A program made the translations under genes and the position numbers. Under the pieces are notes generated by a model. That model did not search any database and was not told where the DNA came from. It saw only the letters and a program-made list of their open reading frames with translations. DNA of 48,247 nucleotides from NCBI GenBank assembly GCA_026197095.1, contig JAPHTF010000105.1, forward strand, positions 1-48,247, given 5' to 3'. This DNA comes from Gammaproteobacteria bacterium (lineage in GTDB: Bacteria; Pseudomonadota; Gammaproteobacteria; UBA6429; Thiohalophilaceae). Positions within the stretch are counted from its first letter, which is position 1; each line of letters begins with the position of its first letter. Positions 1-7,734 of the stretch are shown here, one piece after another.

Positions 1-186
1 AAGTGGTTCAACGATTCTAAAGGTTTTGGTTTTATTTCACCTTCTGATGGCAGCGCAGATGTATTCGTACATTTCTCAGCGGTTCAGGGTGACGGCTTCC
101 GTTCTTTAGCTGAAGGTCAATCTGTAAGCTACGAAGTTGAAAATGGTCCTAAAGGTCCACAAGCTACGCAAGTAACTCCTCAATAA
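1..186 (+). CDS. Cold-shock domain protein, CspA family (5' end missing)
   Basis: The reading frame is open from the first base to a TAA stop and encodes the last 61 residues of a small cold-shock protein. The RNA-binding motifs RNP1 (KGFGFI) and RNP2 (VFVHFS) are both visible, followed by the usual ending with the NGPKGPQA segment. CspA-type proteins are about 67-70 residues, so only the first few residues lie outside the window. Family members are single-domain, cytoplasmic nucleic-acid chaperones that melt RNA structure. A strong terminator follows directly, so it is probably a single-gene transcript. Which Csp paralogue it is cannot be told. Confidence 0.95.
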   Translation, partial: KWFNDSKGFGFISPSDGSADVFVHFSAVQGDGFRSLAEGQSVSYEVENGPKGPQATQVTPQ

Positions 187-210
187 ATAAGGTTTATTTA
201 CCTCATTTAT

Positions 211-242
211 AACAAGCCCCGCTTTATGCGGGGTTTGTTTTT
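211..242 (+). terminator. Rho-independent terminator after the cold-shock gene
   Basis: A 12-bp stem (211-222 with 228-239, one G-T pair) with a GC-rich CCCCGC/GCGGGG core and a 5-base loop runs into a T-rich stretch. It lies 25 bases after the csp stop codon. Confidence 0.93.
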
Positions 243-330
243 TATAAGCCATTACTATTTTATCCAATTAGTACCATTCCCTCGAATTGTTGCTATTGTT
301 TAATGAGTCTTCAAAAAATAAAGATGATTC

Positions 331-966
331 ATGATGGATAATAATGACAAGCCCATCCTTTGGTATTTTGCAGATCCCATGTGTTCATGGTGCTGGGGCT
401 TTTCCCCGGTTATATCTGAAATTAAAAAAAATTATGCCAGCAAGGTAAATATTGCACTGGTCATGGGGGGGCTACAAGCGGGTAAAACAGTCCCGTTATC
501 CGCCTCGTCCCGGGATGAGATTTTCCATCACTGGCACCAGGTTGAAGAGATGGCCGGGCAAGTATTTTCATTTGAAAACGCCTTACCTGACGGCTTCATA
601 TACAACACTGAACCGGCCTGTCGAGCCGTGATCACAGTGGGGTCGATTGATGCGACAAAAACATTCAGCTATTTCACCGCGATCCAGTCCGCTTTTTATA
701 CAAAAAATCAGGATGTCACCGATCTTGATGTTTTGCAGCGTCTTGCCGCTGAGTGTGGAATTAATGCAGAAGAGTTTAATTATTTATTTCATGGTGAAAA
801 ACAGCGAACGAATGTGAAAAAGAATTTTGAATTCACTAAAAAGGCCGGCGTTCAGGGCTTTCCGACCTTAATTCTGAATAAGCCAGGGCAATTAGATGTC
901 ATTACCCGTGGTTATGATAAGTATGAAAATGTCGCCACCGCATTGGATAAGTTGCTATTTGCTTAA
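331..966 (+). CDS. DsbA-family thioredoxin-fold oxidoreductase, cytoplasmic
   Basis: The 211-residue protein has the active-site motif CSWC (C18, C21) directly after a beta strand, and a cis-proline loop GFPTL at residues 176-180. The long helical insertion between them is typical of DsbA and FrnE-like proteins. No signal peptide is present, so it probably acts in the cytoplasm, unlike classical periplasmic DsbA. Family members oxidise, reduce or isomerise disulfides; the substrate cannot be read from sequence. Two adjacent ATG codons (331 and 334) could both serve as start. It stands alone between the csp terminator and adk. Confidence 0.85.
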   Translation: MMDNNDKPILWYFADPMCSWCWGFSPVISEIKKNYASKVNIALVMGGLQAGKTVPLSASSRDEIFHHWHQVEEMAGQVFSFENALPDGFIYNTEPACRAVITVGSIDATKTFSYFTAIQSAFYTKNQDVTDLDVLQRLAAECGINAEEFNYLFHGEKQRTNVKKNFEFTKKAGVQGFPTLILNKPGQLDVITRGYDKYENVATALDKLLFA

Positions 967-1152
967 TTTTCCCGCTACAAATCAGGATAGATATTAAGGT
1001 TTTCTTGGCTGCCCTCAGGCTAATCTATTGGTCTATTGATGCGCTAAAAGGCAAAATGTCGCATTAATTTTTCACGAGCTTTGCAGTAAAACAGCGAAGT
1101 TCTCAATTTTAAACTGAAGCTAAATTCAAACCAATATTCTATTAAGGGGATA

Positions 1153-1794
1153 ATGATGAAACTCATTCTTTTAGGCGCACCAGGTGCAGGCAAAGGTACT
1201 GTTGCAAAATTACTGACTAAAATGGACGGTTCTGTACAGATTTCTACTGGTGATATTTTACGTGCTGCAGTCGCTGCGGGAACAGAATTAGGTAAACAAG
1301 CTCAAGCAGCAATGAAAGCGGGTGACCTGGTATCTGATGACTTAATCATGGGGATCATGGGCGAACGTTTAAAAGAAGATGATTGCAAAAATGGTTACTT
1401 ATTAGATGGTTTCCCACGCACTATCCCACAAGCTGAAGCATTAAAAAAATTATTAGCGGACATGGGTGAAGAGCTTGATATGGTTGTCGACATCCAGGTG
1501 CCTAAAGAAGTTATTTTAGATCGTTTAACAACGCGTCGTACTTGCGAAGGTTGTGGTGAAATTTATAACGTTAAGTCTAACCCACCTAAAGAAGAAGGTA
1601 AGTGTGATAAATGTGGTGGTGCGGTAACTCAACGTGAAGATGAAACAGAAGAAGCCATCAGTAACCGTTTAGACGTTTACAATGAAATGACGGCTCCATT
1701 AGCTGGCTTCTATAAAAAAGAAGGCAGCTTAATCAGTGTTGATGCTACTTCAAGTGATGCAGTTATTGATGCGATTAAAGCAAAATTAGGTTAA
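1153..1794 (+). CDS. adk: Adenylate kinase
   Basis: Interconverts ATP plus AMP and two ADP in the cytoplasm. The P-loop GAPGAGKGT is at residues 8-16, the AMP-binding signature DGFPRT at 85-90, and the long LID domain at about 123-165. The LID has four cysteines (C131, C134, C151, C154) in a CxxC-x16-CxxC layout, which is the zinc-binding form seen in many bacteria rather than the cysteine-free E. coli type. Length is normal (213 residues). AAGGGG upstream supports the start; either of two tandem ATGs may be used. It has its own terminator. Confidence 0.98.
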   Translation: MMKLILLGAPGAGKGTVAKLLTKMDGSVQISTGDILRAAVAAGTELGKQAQAAMKAGDLVSDDLIMGIMGERLKEDDCKNGYLLDGFPRTIPQAEALKKLLADMGEELDMVVDIQVPKEVILDRLTTRRTCEGCGEIYNVKSNPPKEEGKCDKCGGAVTQREDETEEAISNRLDVYNEMTAPLAGFYKKEGSLISVDATSSDAVIDAIKAKLG

Positions 1795-1813
1795 ACAACA
1801 AACCTGATACTAT

Positions 1814-1843
1814 AAAAAGGGAAGCAGATGCTTCCCTTTTTTA
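1814..1843 (+). terminator. Rho-independent terminator after adk
   Basis: A 12-bp perfect stem (1814-1825 with 1830-1841) has a GGGAAGC core, a four-base loop and a run of six Ts within and after the 3' arm. It begins 19 bases after the adk stop. Confidence 0.93.
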
Positions 1844-1906
1844 TTGCATAAAAAATAGCGCAGGGTAAAGTAGTGACATATACCTCTTTTACTACATCAC
1901 AATAAT

Positions 1907-2536
1907 ATGCGCACAAAAAGAAAAGAAGTTGTCGTTTTAATCCATGGCCTCTGGATGAAAGGGCCGGAGTTATCCTATATCCGCTATAAACTTTGGCGAC
2001 AAGGTTATAAGACTTACCAGTTCCATTATCCCAGTGTATTTAAATCTCCCGAAGAAAATGCAGATGAGTTATATAAATTTGTTTGCAAAATAGATGCTGA
2101 TGTAATTCATTTTGTTGCGCATAGTTTGGGCGGCATAGTTGTAAGTCATTTATTCCATAAATATGAAATTAACCAAAGGGGTAACGTTGTTTTTATAGGC
2201 ACACCGCTTAATGGCAGTGCGGCGGCGGCTTGCTTAAATAAAAAGAAGTTAATGAGAAAATTATTAGGTAAGTCTGTCATTAAAGGGTTGCTGGGGGATG
2301 CGCCAAAATGGAGTGATAAAAGAAAAATATGTATTGTCGCGGGCTCGTCAGGAATAGGTGCGGGAATTATATTTGCCAGTCGTGTGATGAATAAGCCAAA
2401 TGACGGCACGGTAAATCTGCATGAAACACATCTGGAAAATGCAGATGAGTTTCATGAGATACCACGAAGTCATTTTTTACTTTTAGTCTCGAGTAAAGTG
2501 GTGGATATCATTATTCAATTCCTCGGTAAAAAATAA
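1907..2536 (+). CDS. Alpha/beta-hydrolase, lipase-like
   Basis: A 209-residue alpha/beta-hydrolase. The oxyanion-side motif VVLIHGLW is near the N-terminus, the nucleophile elbow is AHSLGG (Ser at about 73), an acid candidate is PNDGTV, and the catalytic His candidate is in the RSHFLLL segment near the C-terminus. This matches the PGAP1/triacylglycerol-lipase-like group. There is no signal peptide, so an intracellular esterase or lipase is likely. The substrate is unknown. No good ribosome-binding site precedes the ATG. Its stop lies four bases from the stop of the convergent downstream gene. Confidence 0.8.
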   Translation: MRTKRKEVVVLIHGLWMKGPELSYIRYKLWRQGYKTYQFHYPSVFKSPEENADELYKFVCKIDADVIHFVAHSLGGIVVSHLFHKYEINQRGNVVFIGTPLNGSAAAACLNKKKLMRKLLGKSVIKGLLGDAPKWSDKRKICIVAGSSGIGAGIIFASRVMNKPNDGTVNLHETHLENADEFHEIPRSHFLLLVSSKVVDIIIQFLGKK

Positions 2537-2540
2537 CATC

Positions 2541-3044
2541 TTATTCCATTTCTAAATCTTCACGCACCGCATTTAAACCAGCCGTTGCACATTTCTCATC
2601 AATTTCACCCGATGGCGCACCACTTACACCGATACCACCTAAGATTGAACCACCAATATTGACGGGTATACCGCCAGCACTCATAACCAGGCCATCAATT
2701 TTTGGAACCGAGAAAGGTTTTGTGAAACGGTCTTCCATTGTTGATAAAGCAGCATTAAATGCCATTGCCGTGTGTGCTTTTTGTTTACTGATGGGTAACG
2801 TAATGTCCATTGCTAATACATCACGTAATACAACCTGGACTTGTCCACTGCGATCAACAACCGTCACACCAATTTGTATACCTTCTTTGCGGCATGCTTT
2901 TATTGCAGCTTGTGCAATACGCAGGGCTGTTTCCATCTTCATGCGTTTAATAGAAACAGTCATGCCTTCATCAGCCGCAACTGAGAGAGAAGAAAAACTT
3001 AAAGCTAATGTTAGTAACGTAAACTTTTTAATCATATTTTTCAT
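2541..3044 (-). CDS. Secreted HbpS/GlcG-like (DUF336) protein
   Basis: The 167-residue protein begins with a signal peptide (MIKKF, a hydrophobic stretch, then SVAADE), so the mature form is probably periplasmic. The mature part reads as the GlcG/HbpS family: helix, VTVVDRSGQ strand, RDVLAMDITL, KAHTAMAF, and the glycine-rich GGIPV and GGIGVSGAPSGEIDEKCA segments. Known relatives include heme-binding HbpS and GlcG of unclear role. An AAGGGG site supports the start. The gene lies 25 bases after the preceding minus-strand gene, so both are probably co-transcribed. Ligand binding is not shown here. Confidence 0.85.
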   Translation of the reverse strand: MKNMIKKFTLLTLALSFSSLSVAADEGMTVSIKRMKMETALRIAQAAIKACRKEGIQIGVTVVDRSGQVQVVLRDVLAMDITLPISKQKAHTAMAFNAALSTMEDRFTKPFSVPKIDGLVMSAGGIPVNIGGSILGGIGVSGAPSGEIDEKCATAGLNAVREDLEME

Positions 3045-3069
3045 AATTTATTCCCCTTAATATGTACAT

Positions 3070-3624
3070 TTATTGATTGCTTAATTTACCAAGTTCGTCG
3101 AGTAACTGCATGACAAGTTGTTTACCATTAGCAGTCATTTTTTTAGTTAAAACATCCGGATCACGTTCACCATCAAGTAAGCGCTTCATCATACCACCCA
3201 ACTGGCGCATGTCACCTTGTGTTGCGGTCATTTGTTCCGCCATAAATGAGGCTGCTTGTAGTGCCTGTGCATCACCTCGAGTTGCTGCATTGATCATACT
3301 TGCTAAACCTGGTGCCGCCATAGTGGGATCGGCCTGCTGTTCCACATTGGGTAAAGTTGCGGGGTTCTGTAATCCCATCAGGATACTTCTAATAATTACC
3401 TGGTCTTCATCATCCAGACCATTGAGTAGGGTTTCACTTCTGTCACCGGCAACAATCTTGGTAATAGTGGCGACGAGCTCATGCCAGTTTTGCTGCGAGG
3501 CCATATCTAACATTGGCTTGAGCTGTGCTTTTGCAGTGTCATTCTGGCAGGCATGAACCACCTGGTGAATGAGAACAGCATGGGATTGTCTAATTTGTTC
3601 TTCGTGAGAAGGAATATTCGCCAT
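3070..3624 (-). CDS. Conserved-looking helical protein of unknown function
   Basis: I do not recognise this 184-residue protein. It is predicted to be soluble and almost entirely alpha-helical, with no signal peptide, membrane segment or metal motif. The middle (about residues 95-140) is rich in Ala, Met and Gln, and the last 20 residues form a Leu-rich helix (KQLVMQLLDELGKL). An AAGAGA site precedes the ATG. It is the first gene after the terminator of the TusE-like gene and leads into the secreted DUF336 gene, suggesting a two-gene transcript. Coding quality is good and opposite-strand frames make no sense. Confidence 0.75.
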   Translation of the reverse strand: MANIPSHEEQIRQSHAVLIHQVVHACQNDTAKAQLKPMLDMASQQNWHELVATITKIVAGDRSETLLNGLDDEDQVIIRSILMGLQNPATLPNVEQQADPTMAAPGLASMINAATRGDAQALQAASFMAEQMTATQGDMRQLGGMMKRLLDGERDPDVLTKKMTANGKQLVMQLLDELGKLSNQ

Positions 3625-3691
3625 AATTACGATCTCTTGTGCATTAAGATTTGAGTATAAGAAAGATTTAAAATAAAGAATATATCAGGCC

Positions 3692-3724
3692 AAAAAAAAG
3701 GAACGCAAATGCGTTCCTTTTTTG
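3692..3724 (-). terminator. Rho-independent terminator after the TusE-like gene
   Basis: Stem GGAACGC/GCGTTCC with an AAAT loop, extended by A and T runs on both sides. On the minus strand it ends in eight Ts, 22 bases after the stop of the TusE-like gene. It separates that gene from the two following minus-strand genes. Confidence 0.9.
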
Positions 3725-3746
3725 AGTCTTGCTGGGAGGATATGGC

Positions 3747-4082
3747 TTAGCTACAACCTTTAGGACGAGGTAGCCCAGCAACTTTGTTTGCACATTTAAT
3801 CAAACCCGTTGGGAATAATGAGTAAATGTACTTTTGACTAGAATGATCTTTGTCATATTTATCTTGCATGAGCTTAGAAAACTTACGTGGTTCACAAACA
3901 GTACCATTATCAACGAAATATTCACGAGCAAGATTGATGATATTCCAATGCTCTTCAGTCAGCTCACCAATATTTTCATTAATAGCGATTTGTTTGGCTA
4001 ACTCTTCACTCCATTCGTCAAGATTTAATAACCAGCCTGCTTCTGATAGTTCAATTGTTTTACCGTCTATTACTGCTTCCAT
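3747..4082 (-). CDS. DsrC/TusE-family sulfur carrier-like protein
   Basis: A 111-residue DsrC/TusE-family protein. Family landmarks are LTEEHWNIINLAREYF (41-56), IYSLFP (86-91) and the C-terminal arm AGLPRPKGCS. The penultimate cysteine (CysA, C110), which carries persulfide in TusE and DsrC, is present. The second cysteine of true DsrC (CysB), 11 residues before CysA, is an Asn (N99). A cysteine occurs two residues earlier (C97), and there is another at C63. This pattern is closer to TusE, which acts in tRNA 2-thiouridine sulfur relay, but the displaced cysteine is unusual. An AAGGT site supports the start. It is monocistronic with its own terminator. Confidence 0.9.
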   Translation of the reverse strand: MEAVIDGKTIELSEAGWLLNLDEWSEELAKQIAINENIGELTEEHWNIINLAREYFVDNGTVCEPRKFSKLMQDKYDKDHSSQKYIYSLFPTGLIKCANKVAGLPRPKGCS

Positions 4083-4584
4083 TGTTTGTACCTTAAAATT
4101 TCAAATATGTTGTAAAAGTTGACTAATTTTATCAGGAAATATTCTAAAAAACCATATCAGAAAGCTCTTATAAGCCATATAAATATAGAGATCCACCCTA
4201 ACTTATTGTTTTATAAATAAAAATAATTTAGACGAATTCTATATTTAACTGATTCACCGCTAAATTTAGATACAAAATTAGCCCTTTTCAAGGGTGTGCG
4301 AAGTCTATTTTTGGCTTTACGAAACTCATTGTGGTGGTTAGGCCGGCATTAAAATCCAGCCAATTATTTTTAAATCTGGCGTAGATAATCACGCTACTTT
4401 CACCATGCGAGTAGTGAGTGCGAGTGGTTTATCTATAATAGTCATCCCATAAAAATAATTGGCATGTGATTACTTACTTGGACAGGATTCATGTGCGAAA
4501 GAAGTAACATTATCAATATATTAGATAACACTCTCATTATGTTGTTGTGATAAATTGAGGGAAATATTTAATAAAGGAAAAAAC
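4083..4584. other. 500-base gap without a recognisable gene
   Basis: I find no convincing coding sequence. The gap lies between divergent genes and must hold promoters for both. It contains a perfect 14-bp inverted repeat (4359-4372 and 4450-4463) with a 77-base loop, and a TATAAT hexamer at 4434-4439 without a good -35 partner. The distal part is AT-rich. Confidence 0.6.
4359..4463. repeat. 14-bp perfect inverted repeat with a 77-base loop
   Basis: GCCAATTATTTTTA at 4359-4372 is exactly matched in reverse complement at 4450-4463. There is no T-run and no coding sequence within. It could be a degenerate mobile element end, a structured leader of the downstream DUF808 gene, or chance in AT-rich DNA. 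Confidence 0.5.
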
Positions 4585-5460
4585 ATGGCCGGTGGTATCT
4601 TAGCATTACTTGATGATGTCGCAATGCTGCTTGATGATACGGCAGCGATGAGTAAAGTCGCTGCAAAAAAGACGGCAGCCTTATTAGGCGATGATTTGGC
4701 TGTTAATGCCGAGAAAGCCACTGGCTTTCATGCCTCCAGAGAATTGCCGGTAATTTGGGCTATCACCAAGGGTGCATTAATTAATAAAATTATTATATTG
4801 CCAGTCGCTTTTTTGTTAAGTGCTTTTTTGCCCTGGTTAATTGTGCCTATCTTGCTACTTGGTGGCGCCTACTTGAGTTATGAAGGGGCAGAAAAAGTTT
4901 ATGAGTGGTTAACGCATAAACATGTCACTAAACCTGCTGCGAGTGGTTTATCTGAGAAACAAGATATTTTAAATTCAGAATCGGCTAAAATAAAATCTGC
5001 CATTCGAACAGATTTTATTCTTTCCATCGAGATTATTATTATCTCTCTAGATGCAGTAATGGAACAATCTATACTGATTCAAATTATGGTCGTTAGTTTA
5101 ATTGCATTATTAGCAACAGCAGCGGTATATGGTGTAGTGGCATTACTTGTTCGTATGGATGATGTGGGTTTACACCTGATTGCACGCGCAAAATTTTTGC
5201 AAGGATTTAGAGCTAAGTTTTCTGAAAATACAGGTGAGTTATTGATTAACGCACTACCAAAAGTGATTCATCTTTTAGGTATTATTGGAACAATTGCGAT
5301 GCTTTTAGTGGGTGGAGGAATGTTCGTTCACAACATCGATATGCTTCATCAGATATTATCTTTTTTCCCTGCGTTACTTGCTGATCTTGTTATGGGACTT
5401 ATTGTTGGTATGACGTTGTTTGGAATAATGAAAATGGTTAAGTTAGCTAAAATAAGTTAG
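4585..5460 (+). CDS. DUF808 / YedI-family inner-membrane protein
   Basis: A 291-residue membrane protein closely resembling E. coli YedI. The N-terminus MAGGILALLDDVAMLLDD followed by KVAAKKTAALLGDDLA is the family signature, then RELPVIWAI. About six hydrophobic segments follow, at roughly residues 70-95, 145-165, 170-190, 225-250 and 260-285. The start at 4585 is chosen over an in-frame upstream codon because AAAGGA precedes it and the protein then begins exactly like YedI. The role is unknown; it sits in the inner membrane. The nearby genes give no functional hint. Confidence 0.9.
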   Translation: MAGGILALLDDVAMLLDDTAAMSKVAAKKTAALLGDDLAVNAEKATGFHASRELPVIWAITKGALINKIIILPVAFLLSAFLPWLIVPILLLGGAYLSYEGAEKVYEWLTHKHVTKPAASGLSEKQDILNSESAKIKSAIRTDFILSIEIIIISLDAVMEQSILIQIMVVSLIALLATAAVYGVVALLVRMDDVGLHLIARAKFLQGFRAKFSENTGELLINALPKVIHLLGIIGTIAMLLVGGGMFVHNIDMLHQILSFFPALLADLVMGLIVGMTLFGIMKMVKLAKIS

Positions 5461-5551
5461 GTTTTAACTCATGGTTGTCCTGGTAAATTAATTGATATAA
5501 AAATATAAAATTGAAACAATAGCCTTTATCTAATTTATCAGGCAGCTATAT

Positions 5552-6292
5552 ATGGCCATTTTATGGCAGAAAACAATAAAAAATACGCGCTATGAGGTAC
5601 GTACCGCAGGGCAAACACGGCGCTTATATACTGACGGAGTGTTTCATAGTCAGTTTAATCCCGAACATGCTGTTACAGGTGGGGTGTGGGATGTATTGAT
5701 GTTACCGGCATTTTTTTACCCCGCGGAGTCTATACAGCGTGTACTGGTATTAGGTGTTGGCGGTGGTGCCGTGATTCATCAGTTGCAACGTTATATTAAG
5801 CCGGCAGAAATCATTGGTATAGAGTTAAATCCTGTTCATCTTATGCTGGCTAAACAGCATTTTGGTATTACAAATCAATTAGCGAAGTTAATTCAGGCCG
5901 ATGCAGTTACATGGCTGAACAATTATTCTGGCCCACCGTTTGATATGATTATTGAAGATTTGTTTGGTGAGAAGAATGGCGAACCTGAACGTGCAGTGAA
6001 AGCGAATAAAGCCTGGTTTGAAAAATTAAATAGTCACTTAAGCCCGGAAGGTGTTTTAGTGATGAATTTTATTAGCAATCATGATTTGAAAAATTGTGCT
6101 GCAATATCGTATAAAAAAATATCGTCATTATTTAAATCAACTTTTCAGTTTACCTTAACGCATTATGATAATGCTGTCGGTGCTTTTTTAAAAACACCTG
6201 CTACGAGTCAAATGCTAAGAAAACAGATTAATGAAATTGATGAGCTGAAGAAAAGTAAAAAACTTGATTTTCATGTTCGTAAGTTAAAATAA
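5552..6292 (+). CDS. Spermidine-synthase-like class I SAM-fold protein
   Basis: A 246-residue Rossmann-fold protein of the spermidine synthase superfamily. The nucleotide-binding loop VLGVGGGA is at 66-73, the acidic end of strand 2 at IELNP (90-94), QADA at 115-118 and IIEDLFG at 133-139. True polyamine aminopropyltransferases carry a catalytic Asp in a DxxD-type motif at this last position and a conserved N-terminal beta domain. Here the N-terminal part is short and the motif is EDLFGE, so a methyltransferase-like paralogue of unknown substrate is more likely than SpeE. It begins a group of three same-strand genes with gaps of 14 and 1 bases. Confidence 0.8.
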   Translation: MAILWQKTIKNTRYEVRTAGQTRRLYTDGVFHSQFNPEHAVTGGVWDVLMLPAFFYPAESIQRVLVLGVGGGAVIHQLQRYIKPAEIIGIELNPVHLMLAKQHFGITNQLAKLIQADAVTWLNNYSGPPFDMIIEDLFGEKNGEPERAVKANKAWFEKLNSHLSPEGVLVMNFISNHDLKNCAAISYKKISSLFKSTFQFTLTHYDNAVGAFLKTPATSQMLRKQINEIDELKKSKKLDFHVRKLK

Positions 6293-6306
6293 GAAGAGGA
6301 GCGTTT

Positions 6307-6519
6307 ATGCGTTATCGCGATACTGGTGACTATCAAAATTTGGGTGTGCCTGTTGATGATAATTTAGTGTTTTTTTCTATTCTTCTGGGGATTGTACTCG
6401 CGGTTGCTTTCATTGTTGTGGGAATACGTGTTAAACGTTATTGGATGGTAATTTGGGGTACCGGCTTAGTTTTTGCGAGTCTCTCATATTTTGTTATGCG
6501 GATGTTAGGGTATTTTTAA
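6307..6519 (+). CDS. Small two-span membrane protein, unknown
   Basis: A 70-residue protein with two hydrophobic helices (about 21-42 and 47-66) joined by a basic turn (VKRYW), so both ends probably face the same side. I do not recognise the family. A strong GAGGAG site precedes the ATG. It lies 14 bases after the spermidine-synthase-like gene and its stop is followed one base later by the next start, so it is translated within that operon. Confidence 0.75.
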   Translation: MRYRDTGDYQNLGVPVDDNLVFFSILLGIVLAVAFIVVGIRVKRYWMVIWGTGLVFASLSYFVMRMLGYF

Positions 6520-6520
6520 C

Positions 6521-7039
6521 ATGAGTGTGTATACACGTGTTTTTAGTCAAGCGAGTTATGATGCGAATAAAGAAATCACTGCCGGCTTTGAAAGATTGGT
6601 TGAGGATGACTTTAATAGCAAAACACATTTGTTTAATGGCCGTTACGAAAACCTGTACCTTGATAAAGAAAAAATACCGGGTTTGAATATTATCGTTGAT
6701 AGTGCGATGGATGAAGCGGCGAAAATATTGAATGTTGAGAAAAGAAATTTAGTTTCAGGGTTTTGGTTAAATTCAATGCGACCGGGTGATGTAACAACGG
6801 CTCACACTCATGATGATGACGATGAACTATTGTCTTGTGTTTATTATATTAAAGTGCCCAAAGATACCCGGAATTCAGGAAATTTAATTATTATCGATAA
6901 TAACGAGAGAATTGAAATTCAGCCAGAAGAGGGGTATTTTGTATTTTTCTCGCCGGCTACGTTACATGAAGTATCTGAAAATAAAAGTGATGAAGCACGC
7001 TTGTCTATCGCTTTTAATTTTGGTCTAAAAATTGTTTAA
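6521..7039 (+). CDS. Putative 2OG-Fe(II) dioxygenase-like protein
   Basis: A 172-residue double-stranded beta-helix protein. The iron-binding HxD is seen as H97-D-D99 within AHTHDDDD, the distal histidine as H149 in ATLHEV, and the 2-oxoglutarate-binding arginine as R160, eleven residues later, before LSIAFNF. This matches the putative 2OG-Fe(II) oxygenase families of unknown substrate in Proteobacteria. It follows the small membrane protein by one base and is the last gene of its operon. It is convergent with a PAS gene 16 bases away and no terminator is visible. Confidence 0.75.
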   Translation: MSVYTRVFSQASYDANKEITAGFERLVEDDFNSKTHLFNGRYENLYLDKEKIPGLNIIVDSAMDEAAKILNVEKRNLVSGFWLNSMRPGDVTTAHTHDDDDELLSCVYYIKVPKDTRNSGNLIIIDNNERIEIQPEEGYFVFFSPATLHEVSENKSDEARLSIAFNFGLKIV

Positions 7040-7055
7040 CTATAGCTTATACGTT

Positions 7056-7565
7056 TTATTCAATGTCTTTATTGCATTCATCACATATACCGTGAGAAAC
7101 ATTGGCTCCAGTATGTTTTTGTAAGTAGGTTTCAAAACTGACCCACTTGCCATCATCATTACGAAGTTTTCGGCAATAAGAACACATTACAAGGATGCCT
7201 TTGTCCAGGCCCAATAATTGAGTCAGGTCGTGGAACTCTTCTACGACATAACTTACTTCACCCTTTTCATCAATAATGGGTGTTGTTGTGATCTCCTCTA
7301 CAACGGCATGATCATCAATCCAGAAATGGTGAATAGTTGAAGCTATTTGCCTGGTCCGAAAACTTTCTTCTACAGGACATGATTGAGCTGTTCTCGAGTT
7401 ACAGTGGACATTAGTGCTATAAGCCGCGGTGTGACACTTTTTACCTGCAATATTTTTTATGTTACTTCTGTTATTGAAGGCGTCATTCGCATCAACAACG
7501 ATCATATTTTTGTCAATAACCGCAACAGCAGTTTGAATATAATTTATGGCTTTAAATTCATTCAT
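7056..7565 (-). CDS. PAS-domain protein with C-terminal zinc-ribbon-like motif
   Basis: A 169-residue soluble sensor. The PAS domain spans about residues 6-115 (TAVAVIDKNMIVVDANDAF, then VVEEFHDLTQL). The tail has CSYC (128-131) and, 25 or so residues later, CDEC, framing KWVSFETYL and SHGIC. This Cys-rich tail occurs at the C-terminus of many stand-alone PAS or response-regulator proteins. Additional cysteines (C44, C55, C63) lie in the PAS region, so redox or metal sensing is possible. No output domain is present, so it must act through a partner. Confidence 0.8.
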   Translation of the reverse strand: MNEFKAINYIQTAVAVIDKNMIVVDANDAFNNRSNIKNIAGKKCHTAAYSTNVHCNSRTAQSCPVEESFRTRQIASTIHHFWIDDHAVVEEITTTPIIDEKGEVSYVVEEFHDLTQLLGLDKGILVMCSYCRKLRNDDGKWVSFETYLQKHTGANVSHGICDECNKDIE

Positions 7566-7734
7566 TCAACGTTAGCCTGATCACAAATTACTTAATGTAG
7601 AGTTATAAGTTTAAGCCTATTATTTAAACATTCAATAGGTATAAGTCTGTAGTCATAGATTAGCTAAGATAGATCAAAATCAGTGCATATTGCAGCAGAT
7701 GGTGGCAAGCGAAGACGCGGAAATTAAAAATTAA

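Noticed and set aside
2659..3060. 133-codon plus-strand frame
   Set aside because: Antisense shadow of the DUF336 gene, which has a signal peptide and clear family motifs.
3077..3556. 159-codon plus-strand frame
   Set aside because: Antisense shadow of the helical minus-strand gene; Ser/Cys-rich composition typical of reverse frames.
4083..4584. Insertion sequence remnant
   Set aside because: A 14-bp inverted repeat exists, but no transposase fragment or target duplication is seen.
5552..6292. Authentic spermidine synthase SpeE
   Set aside because: The catalytic Asp motif is replaced by EDLFGE and the N-terminal domain is short, so only superfamily membership is claimed.
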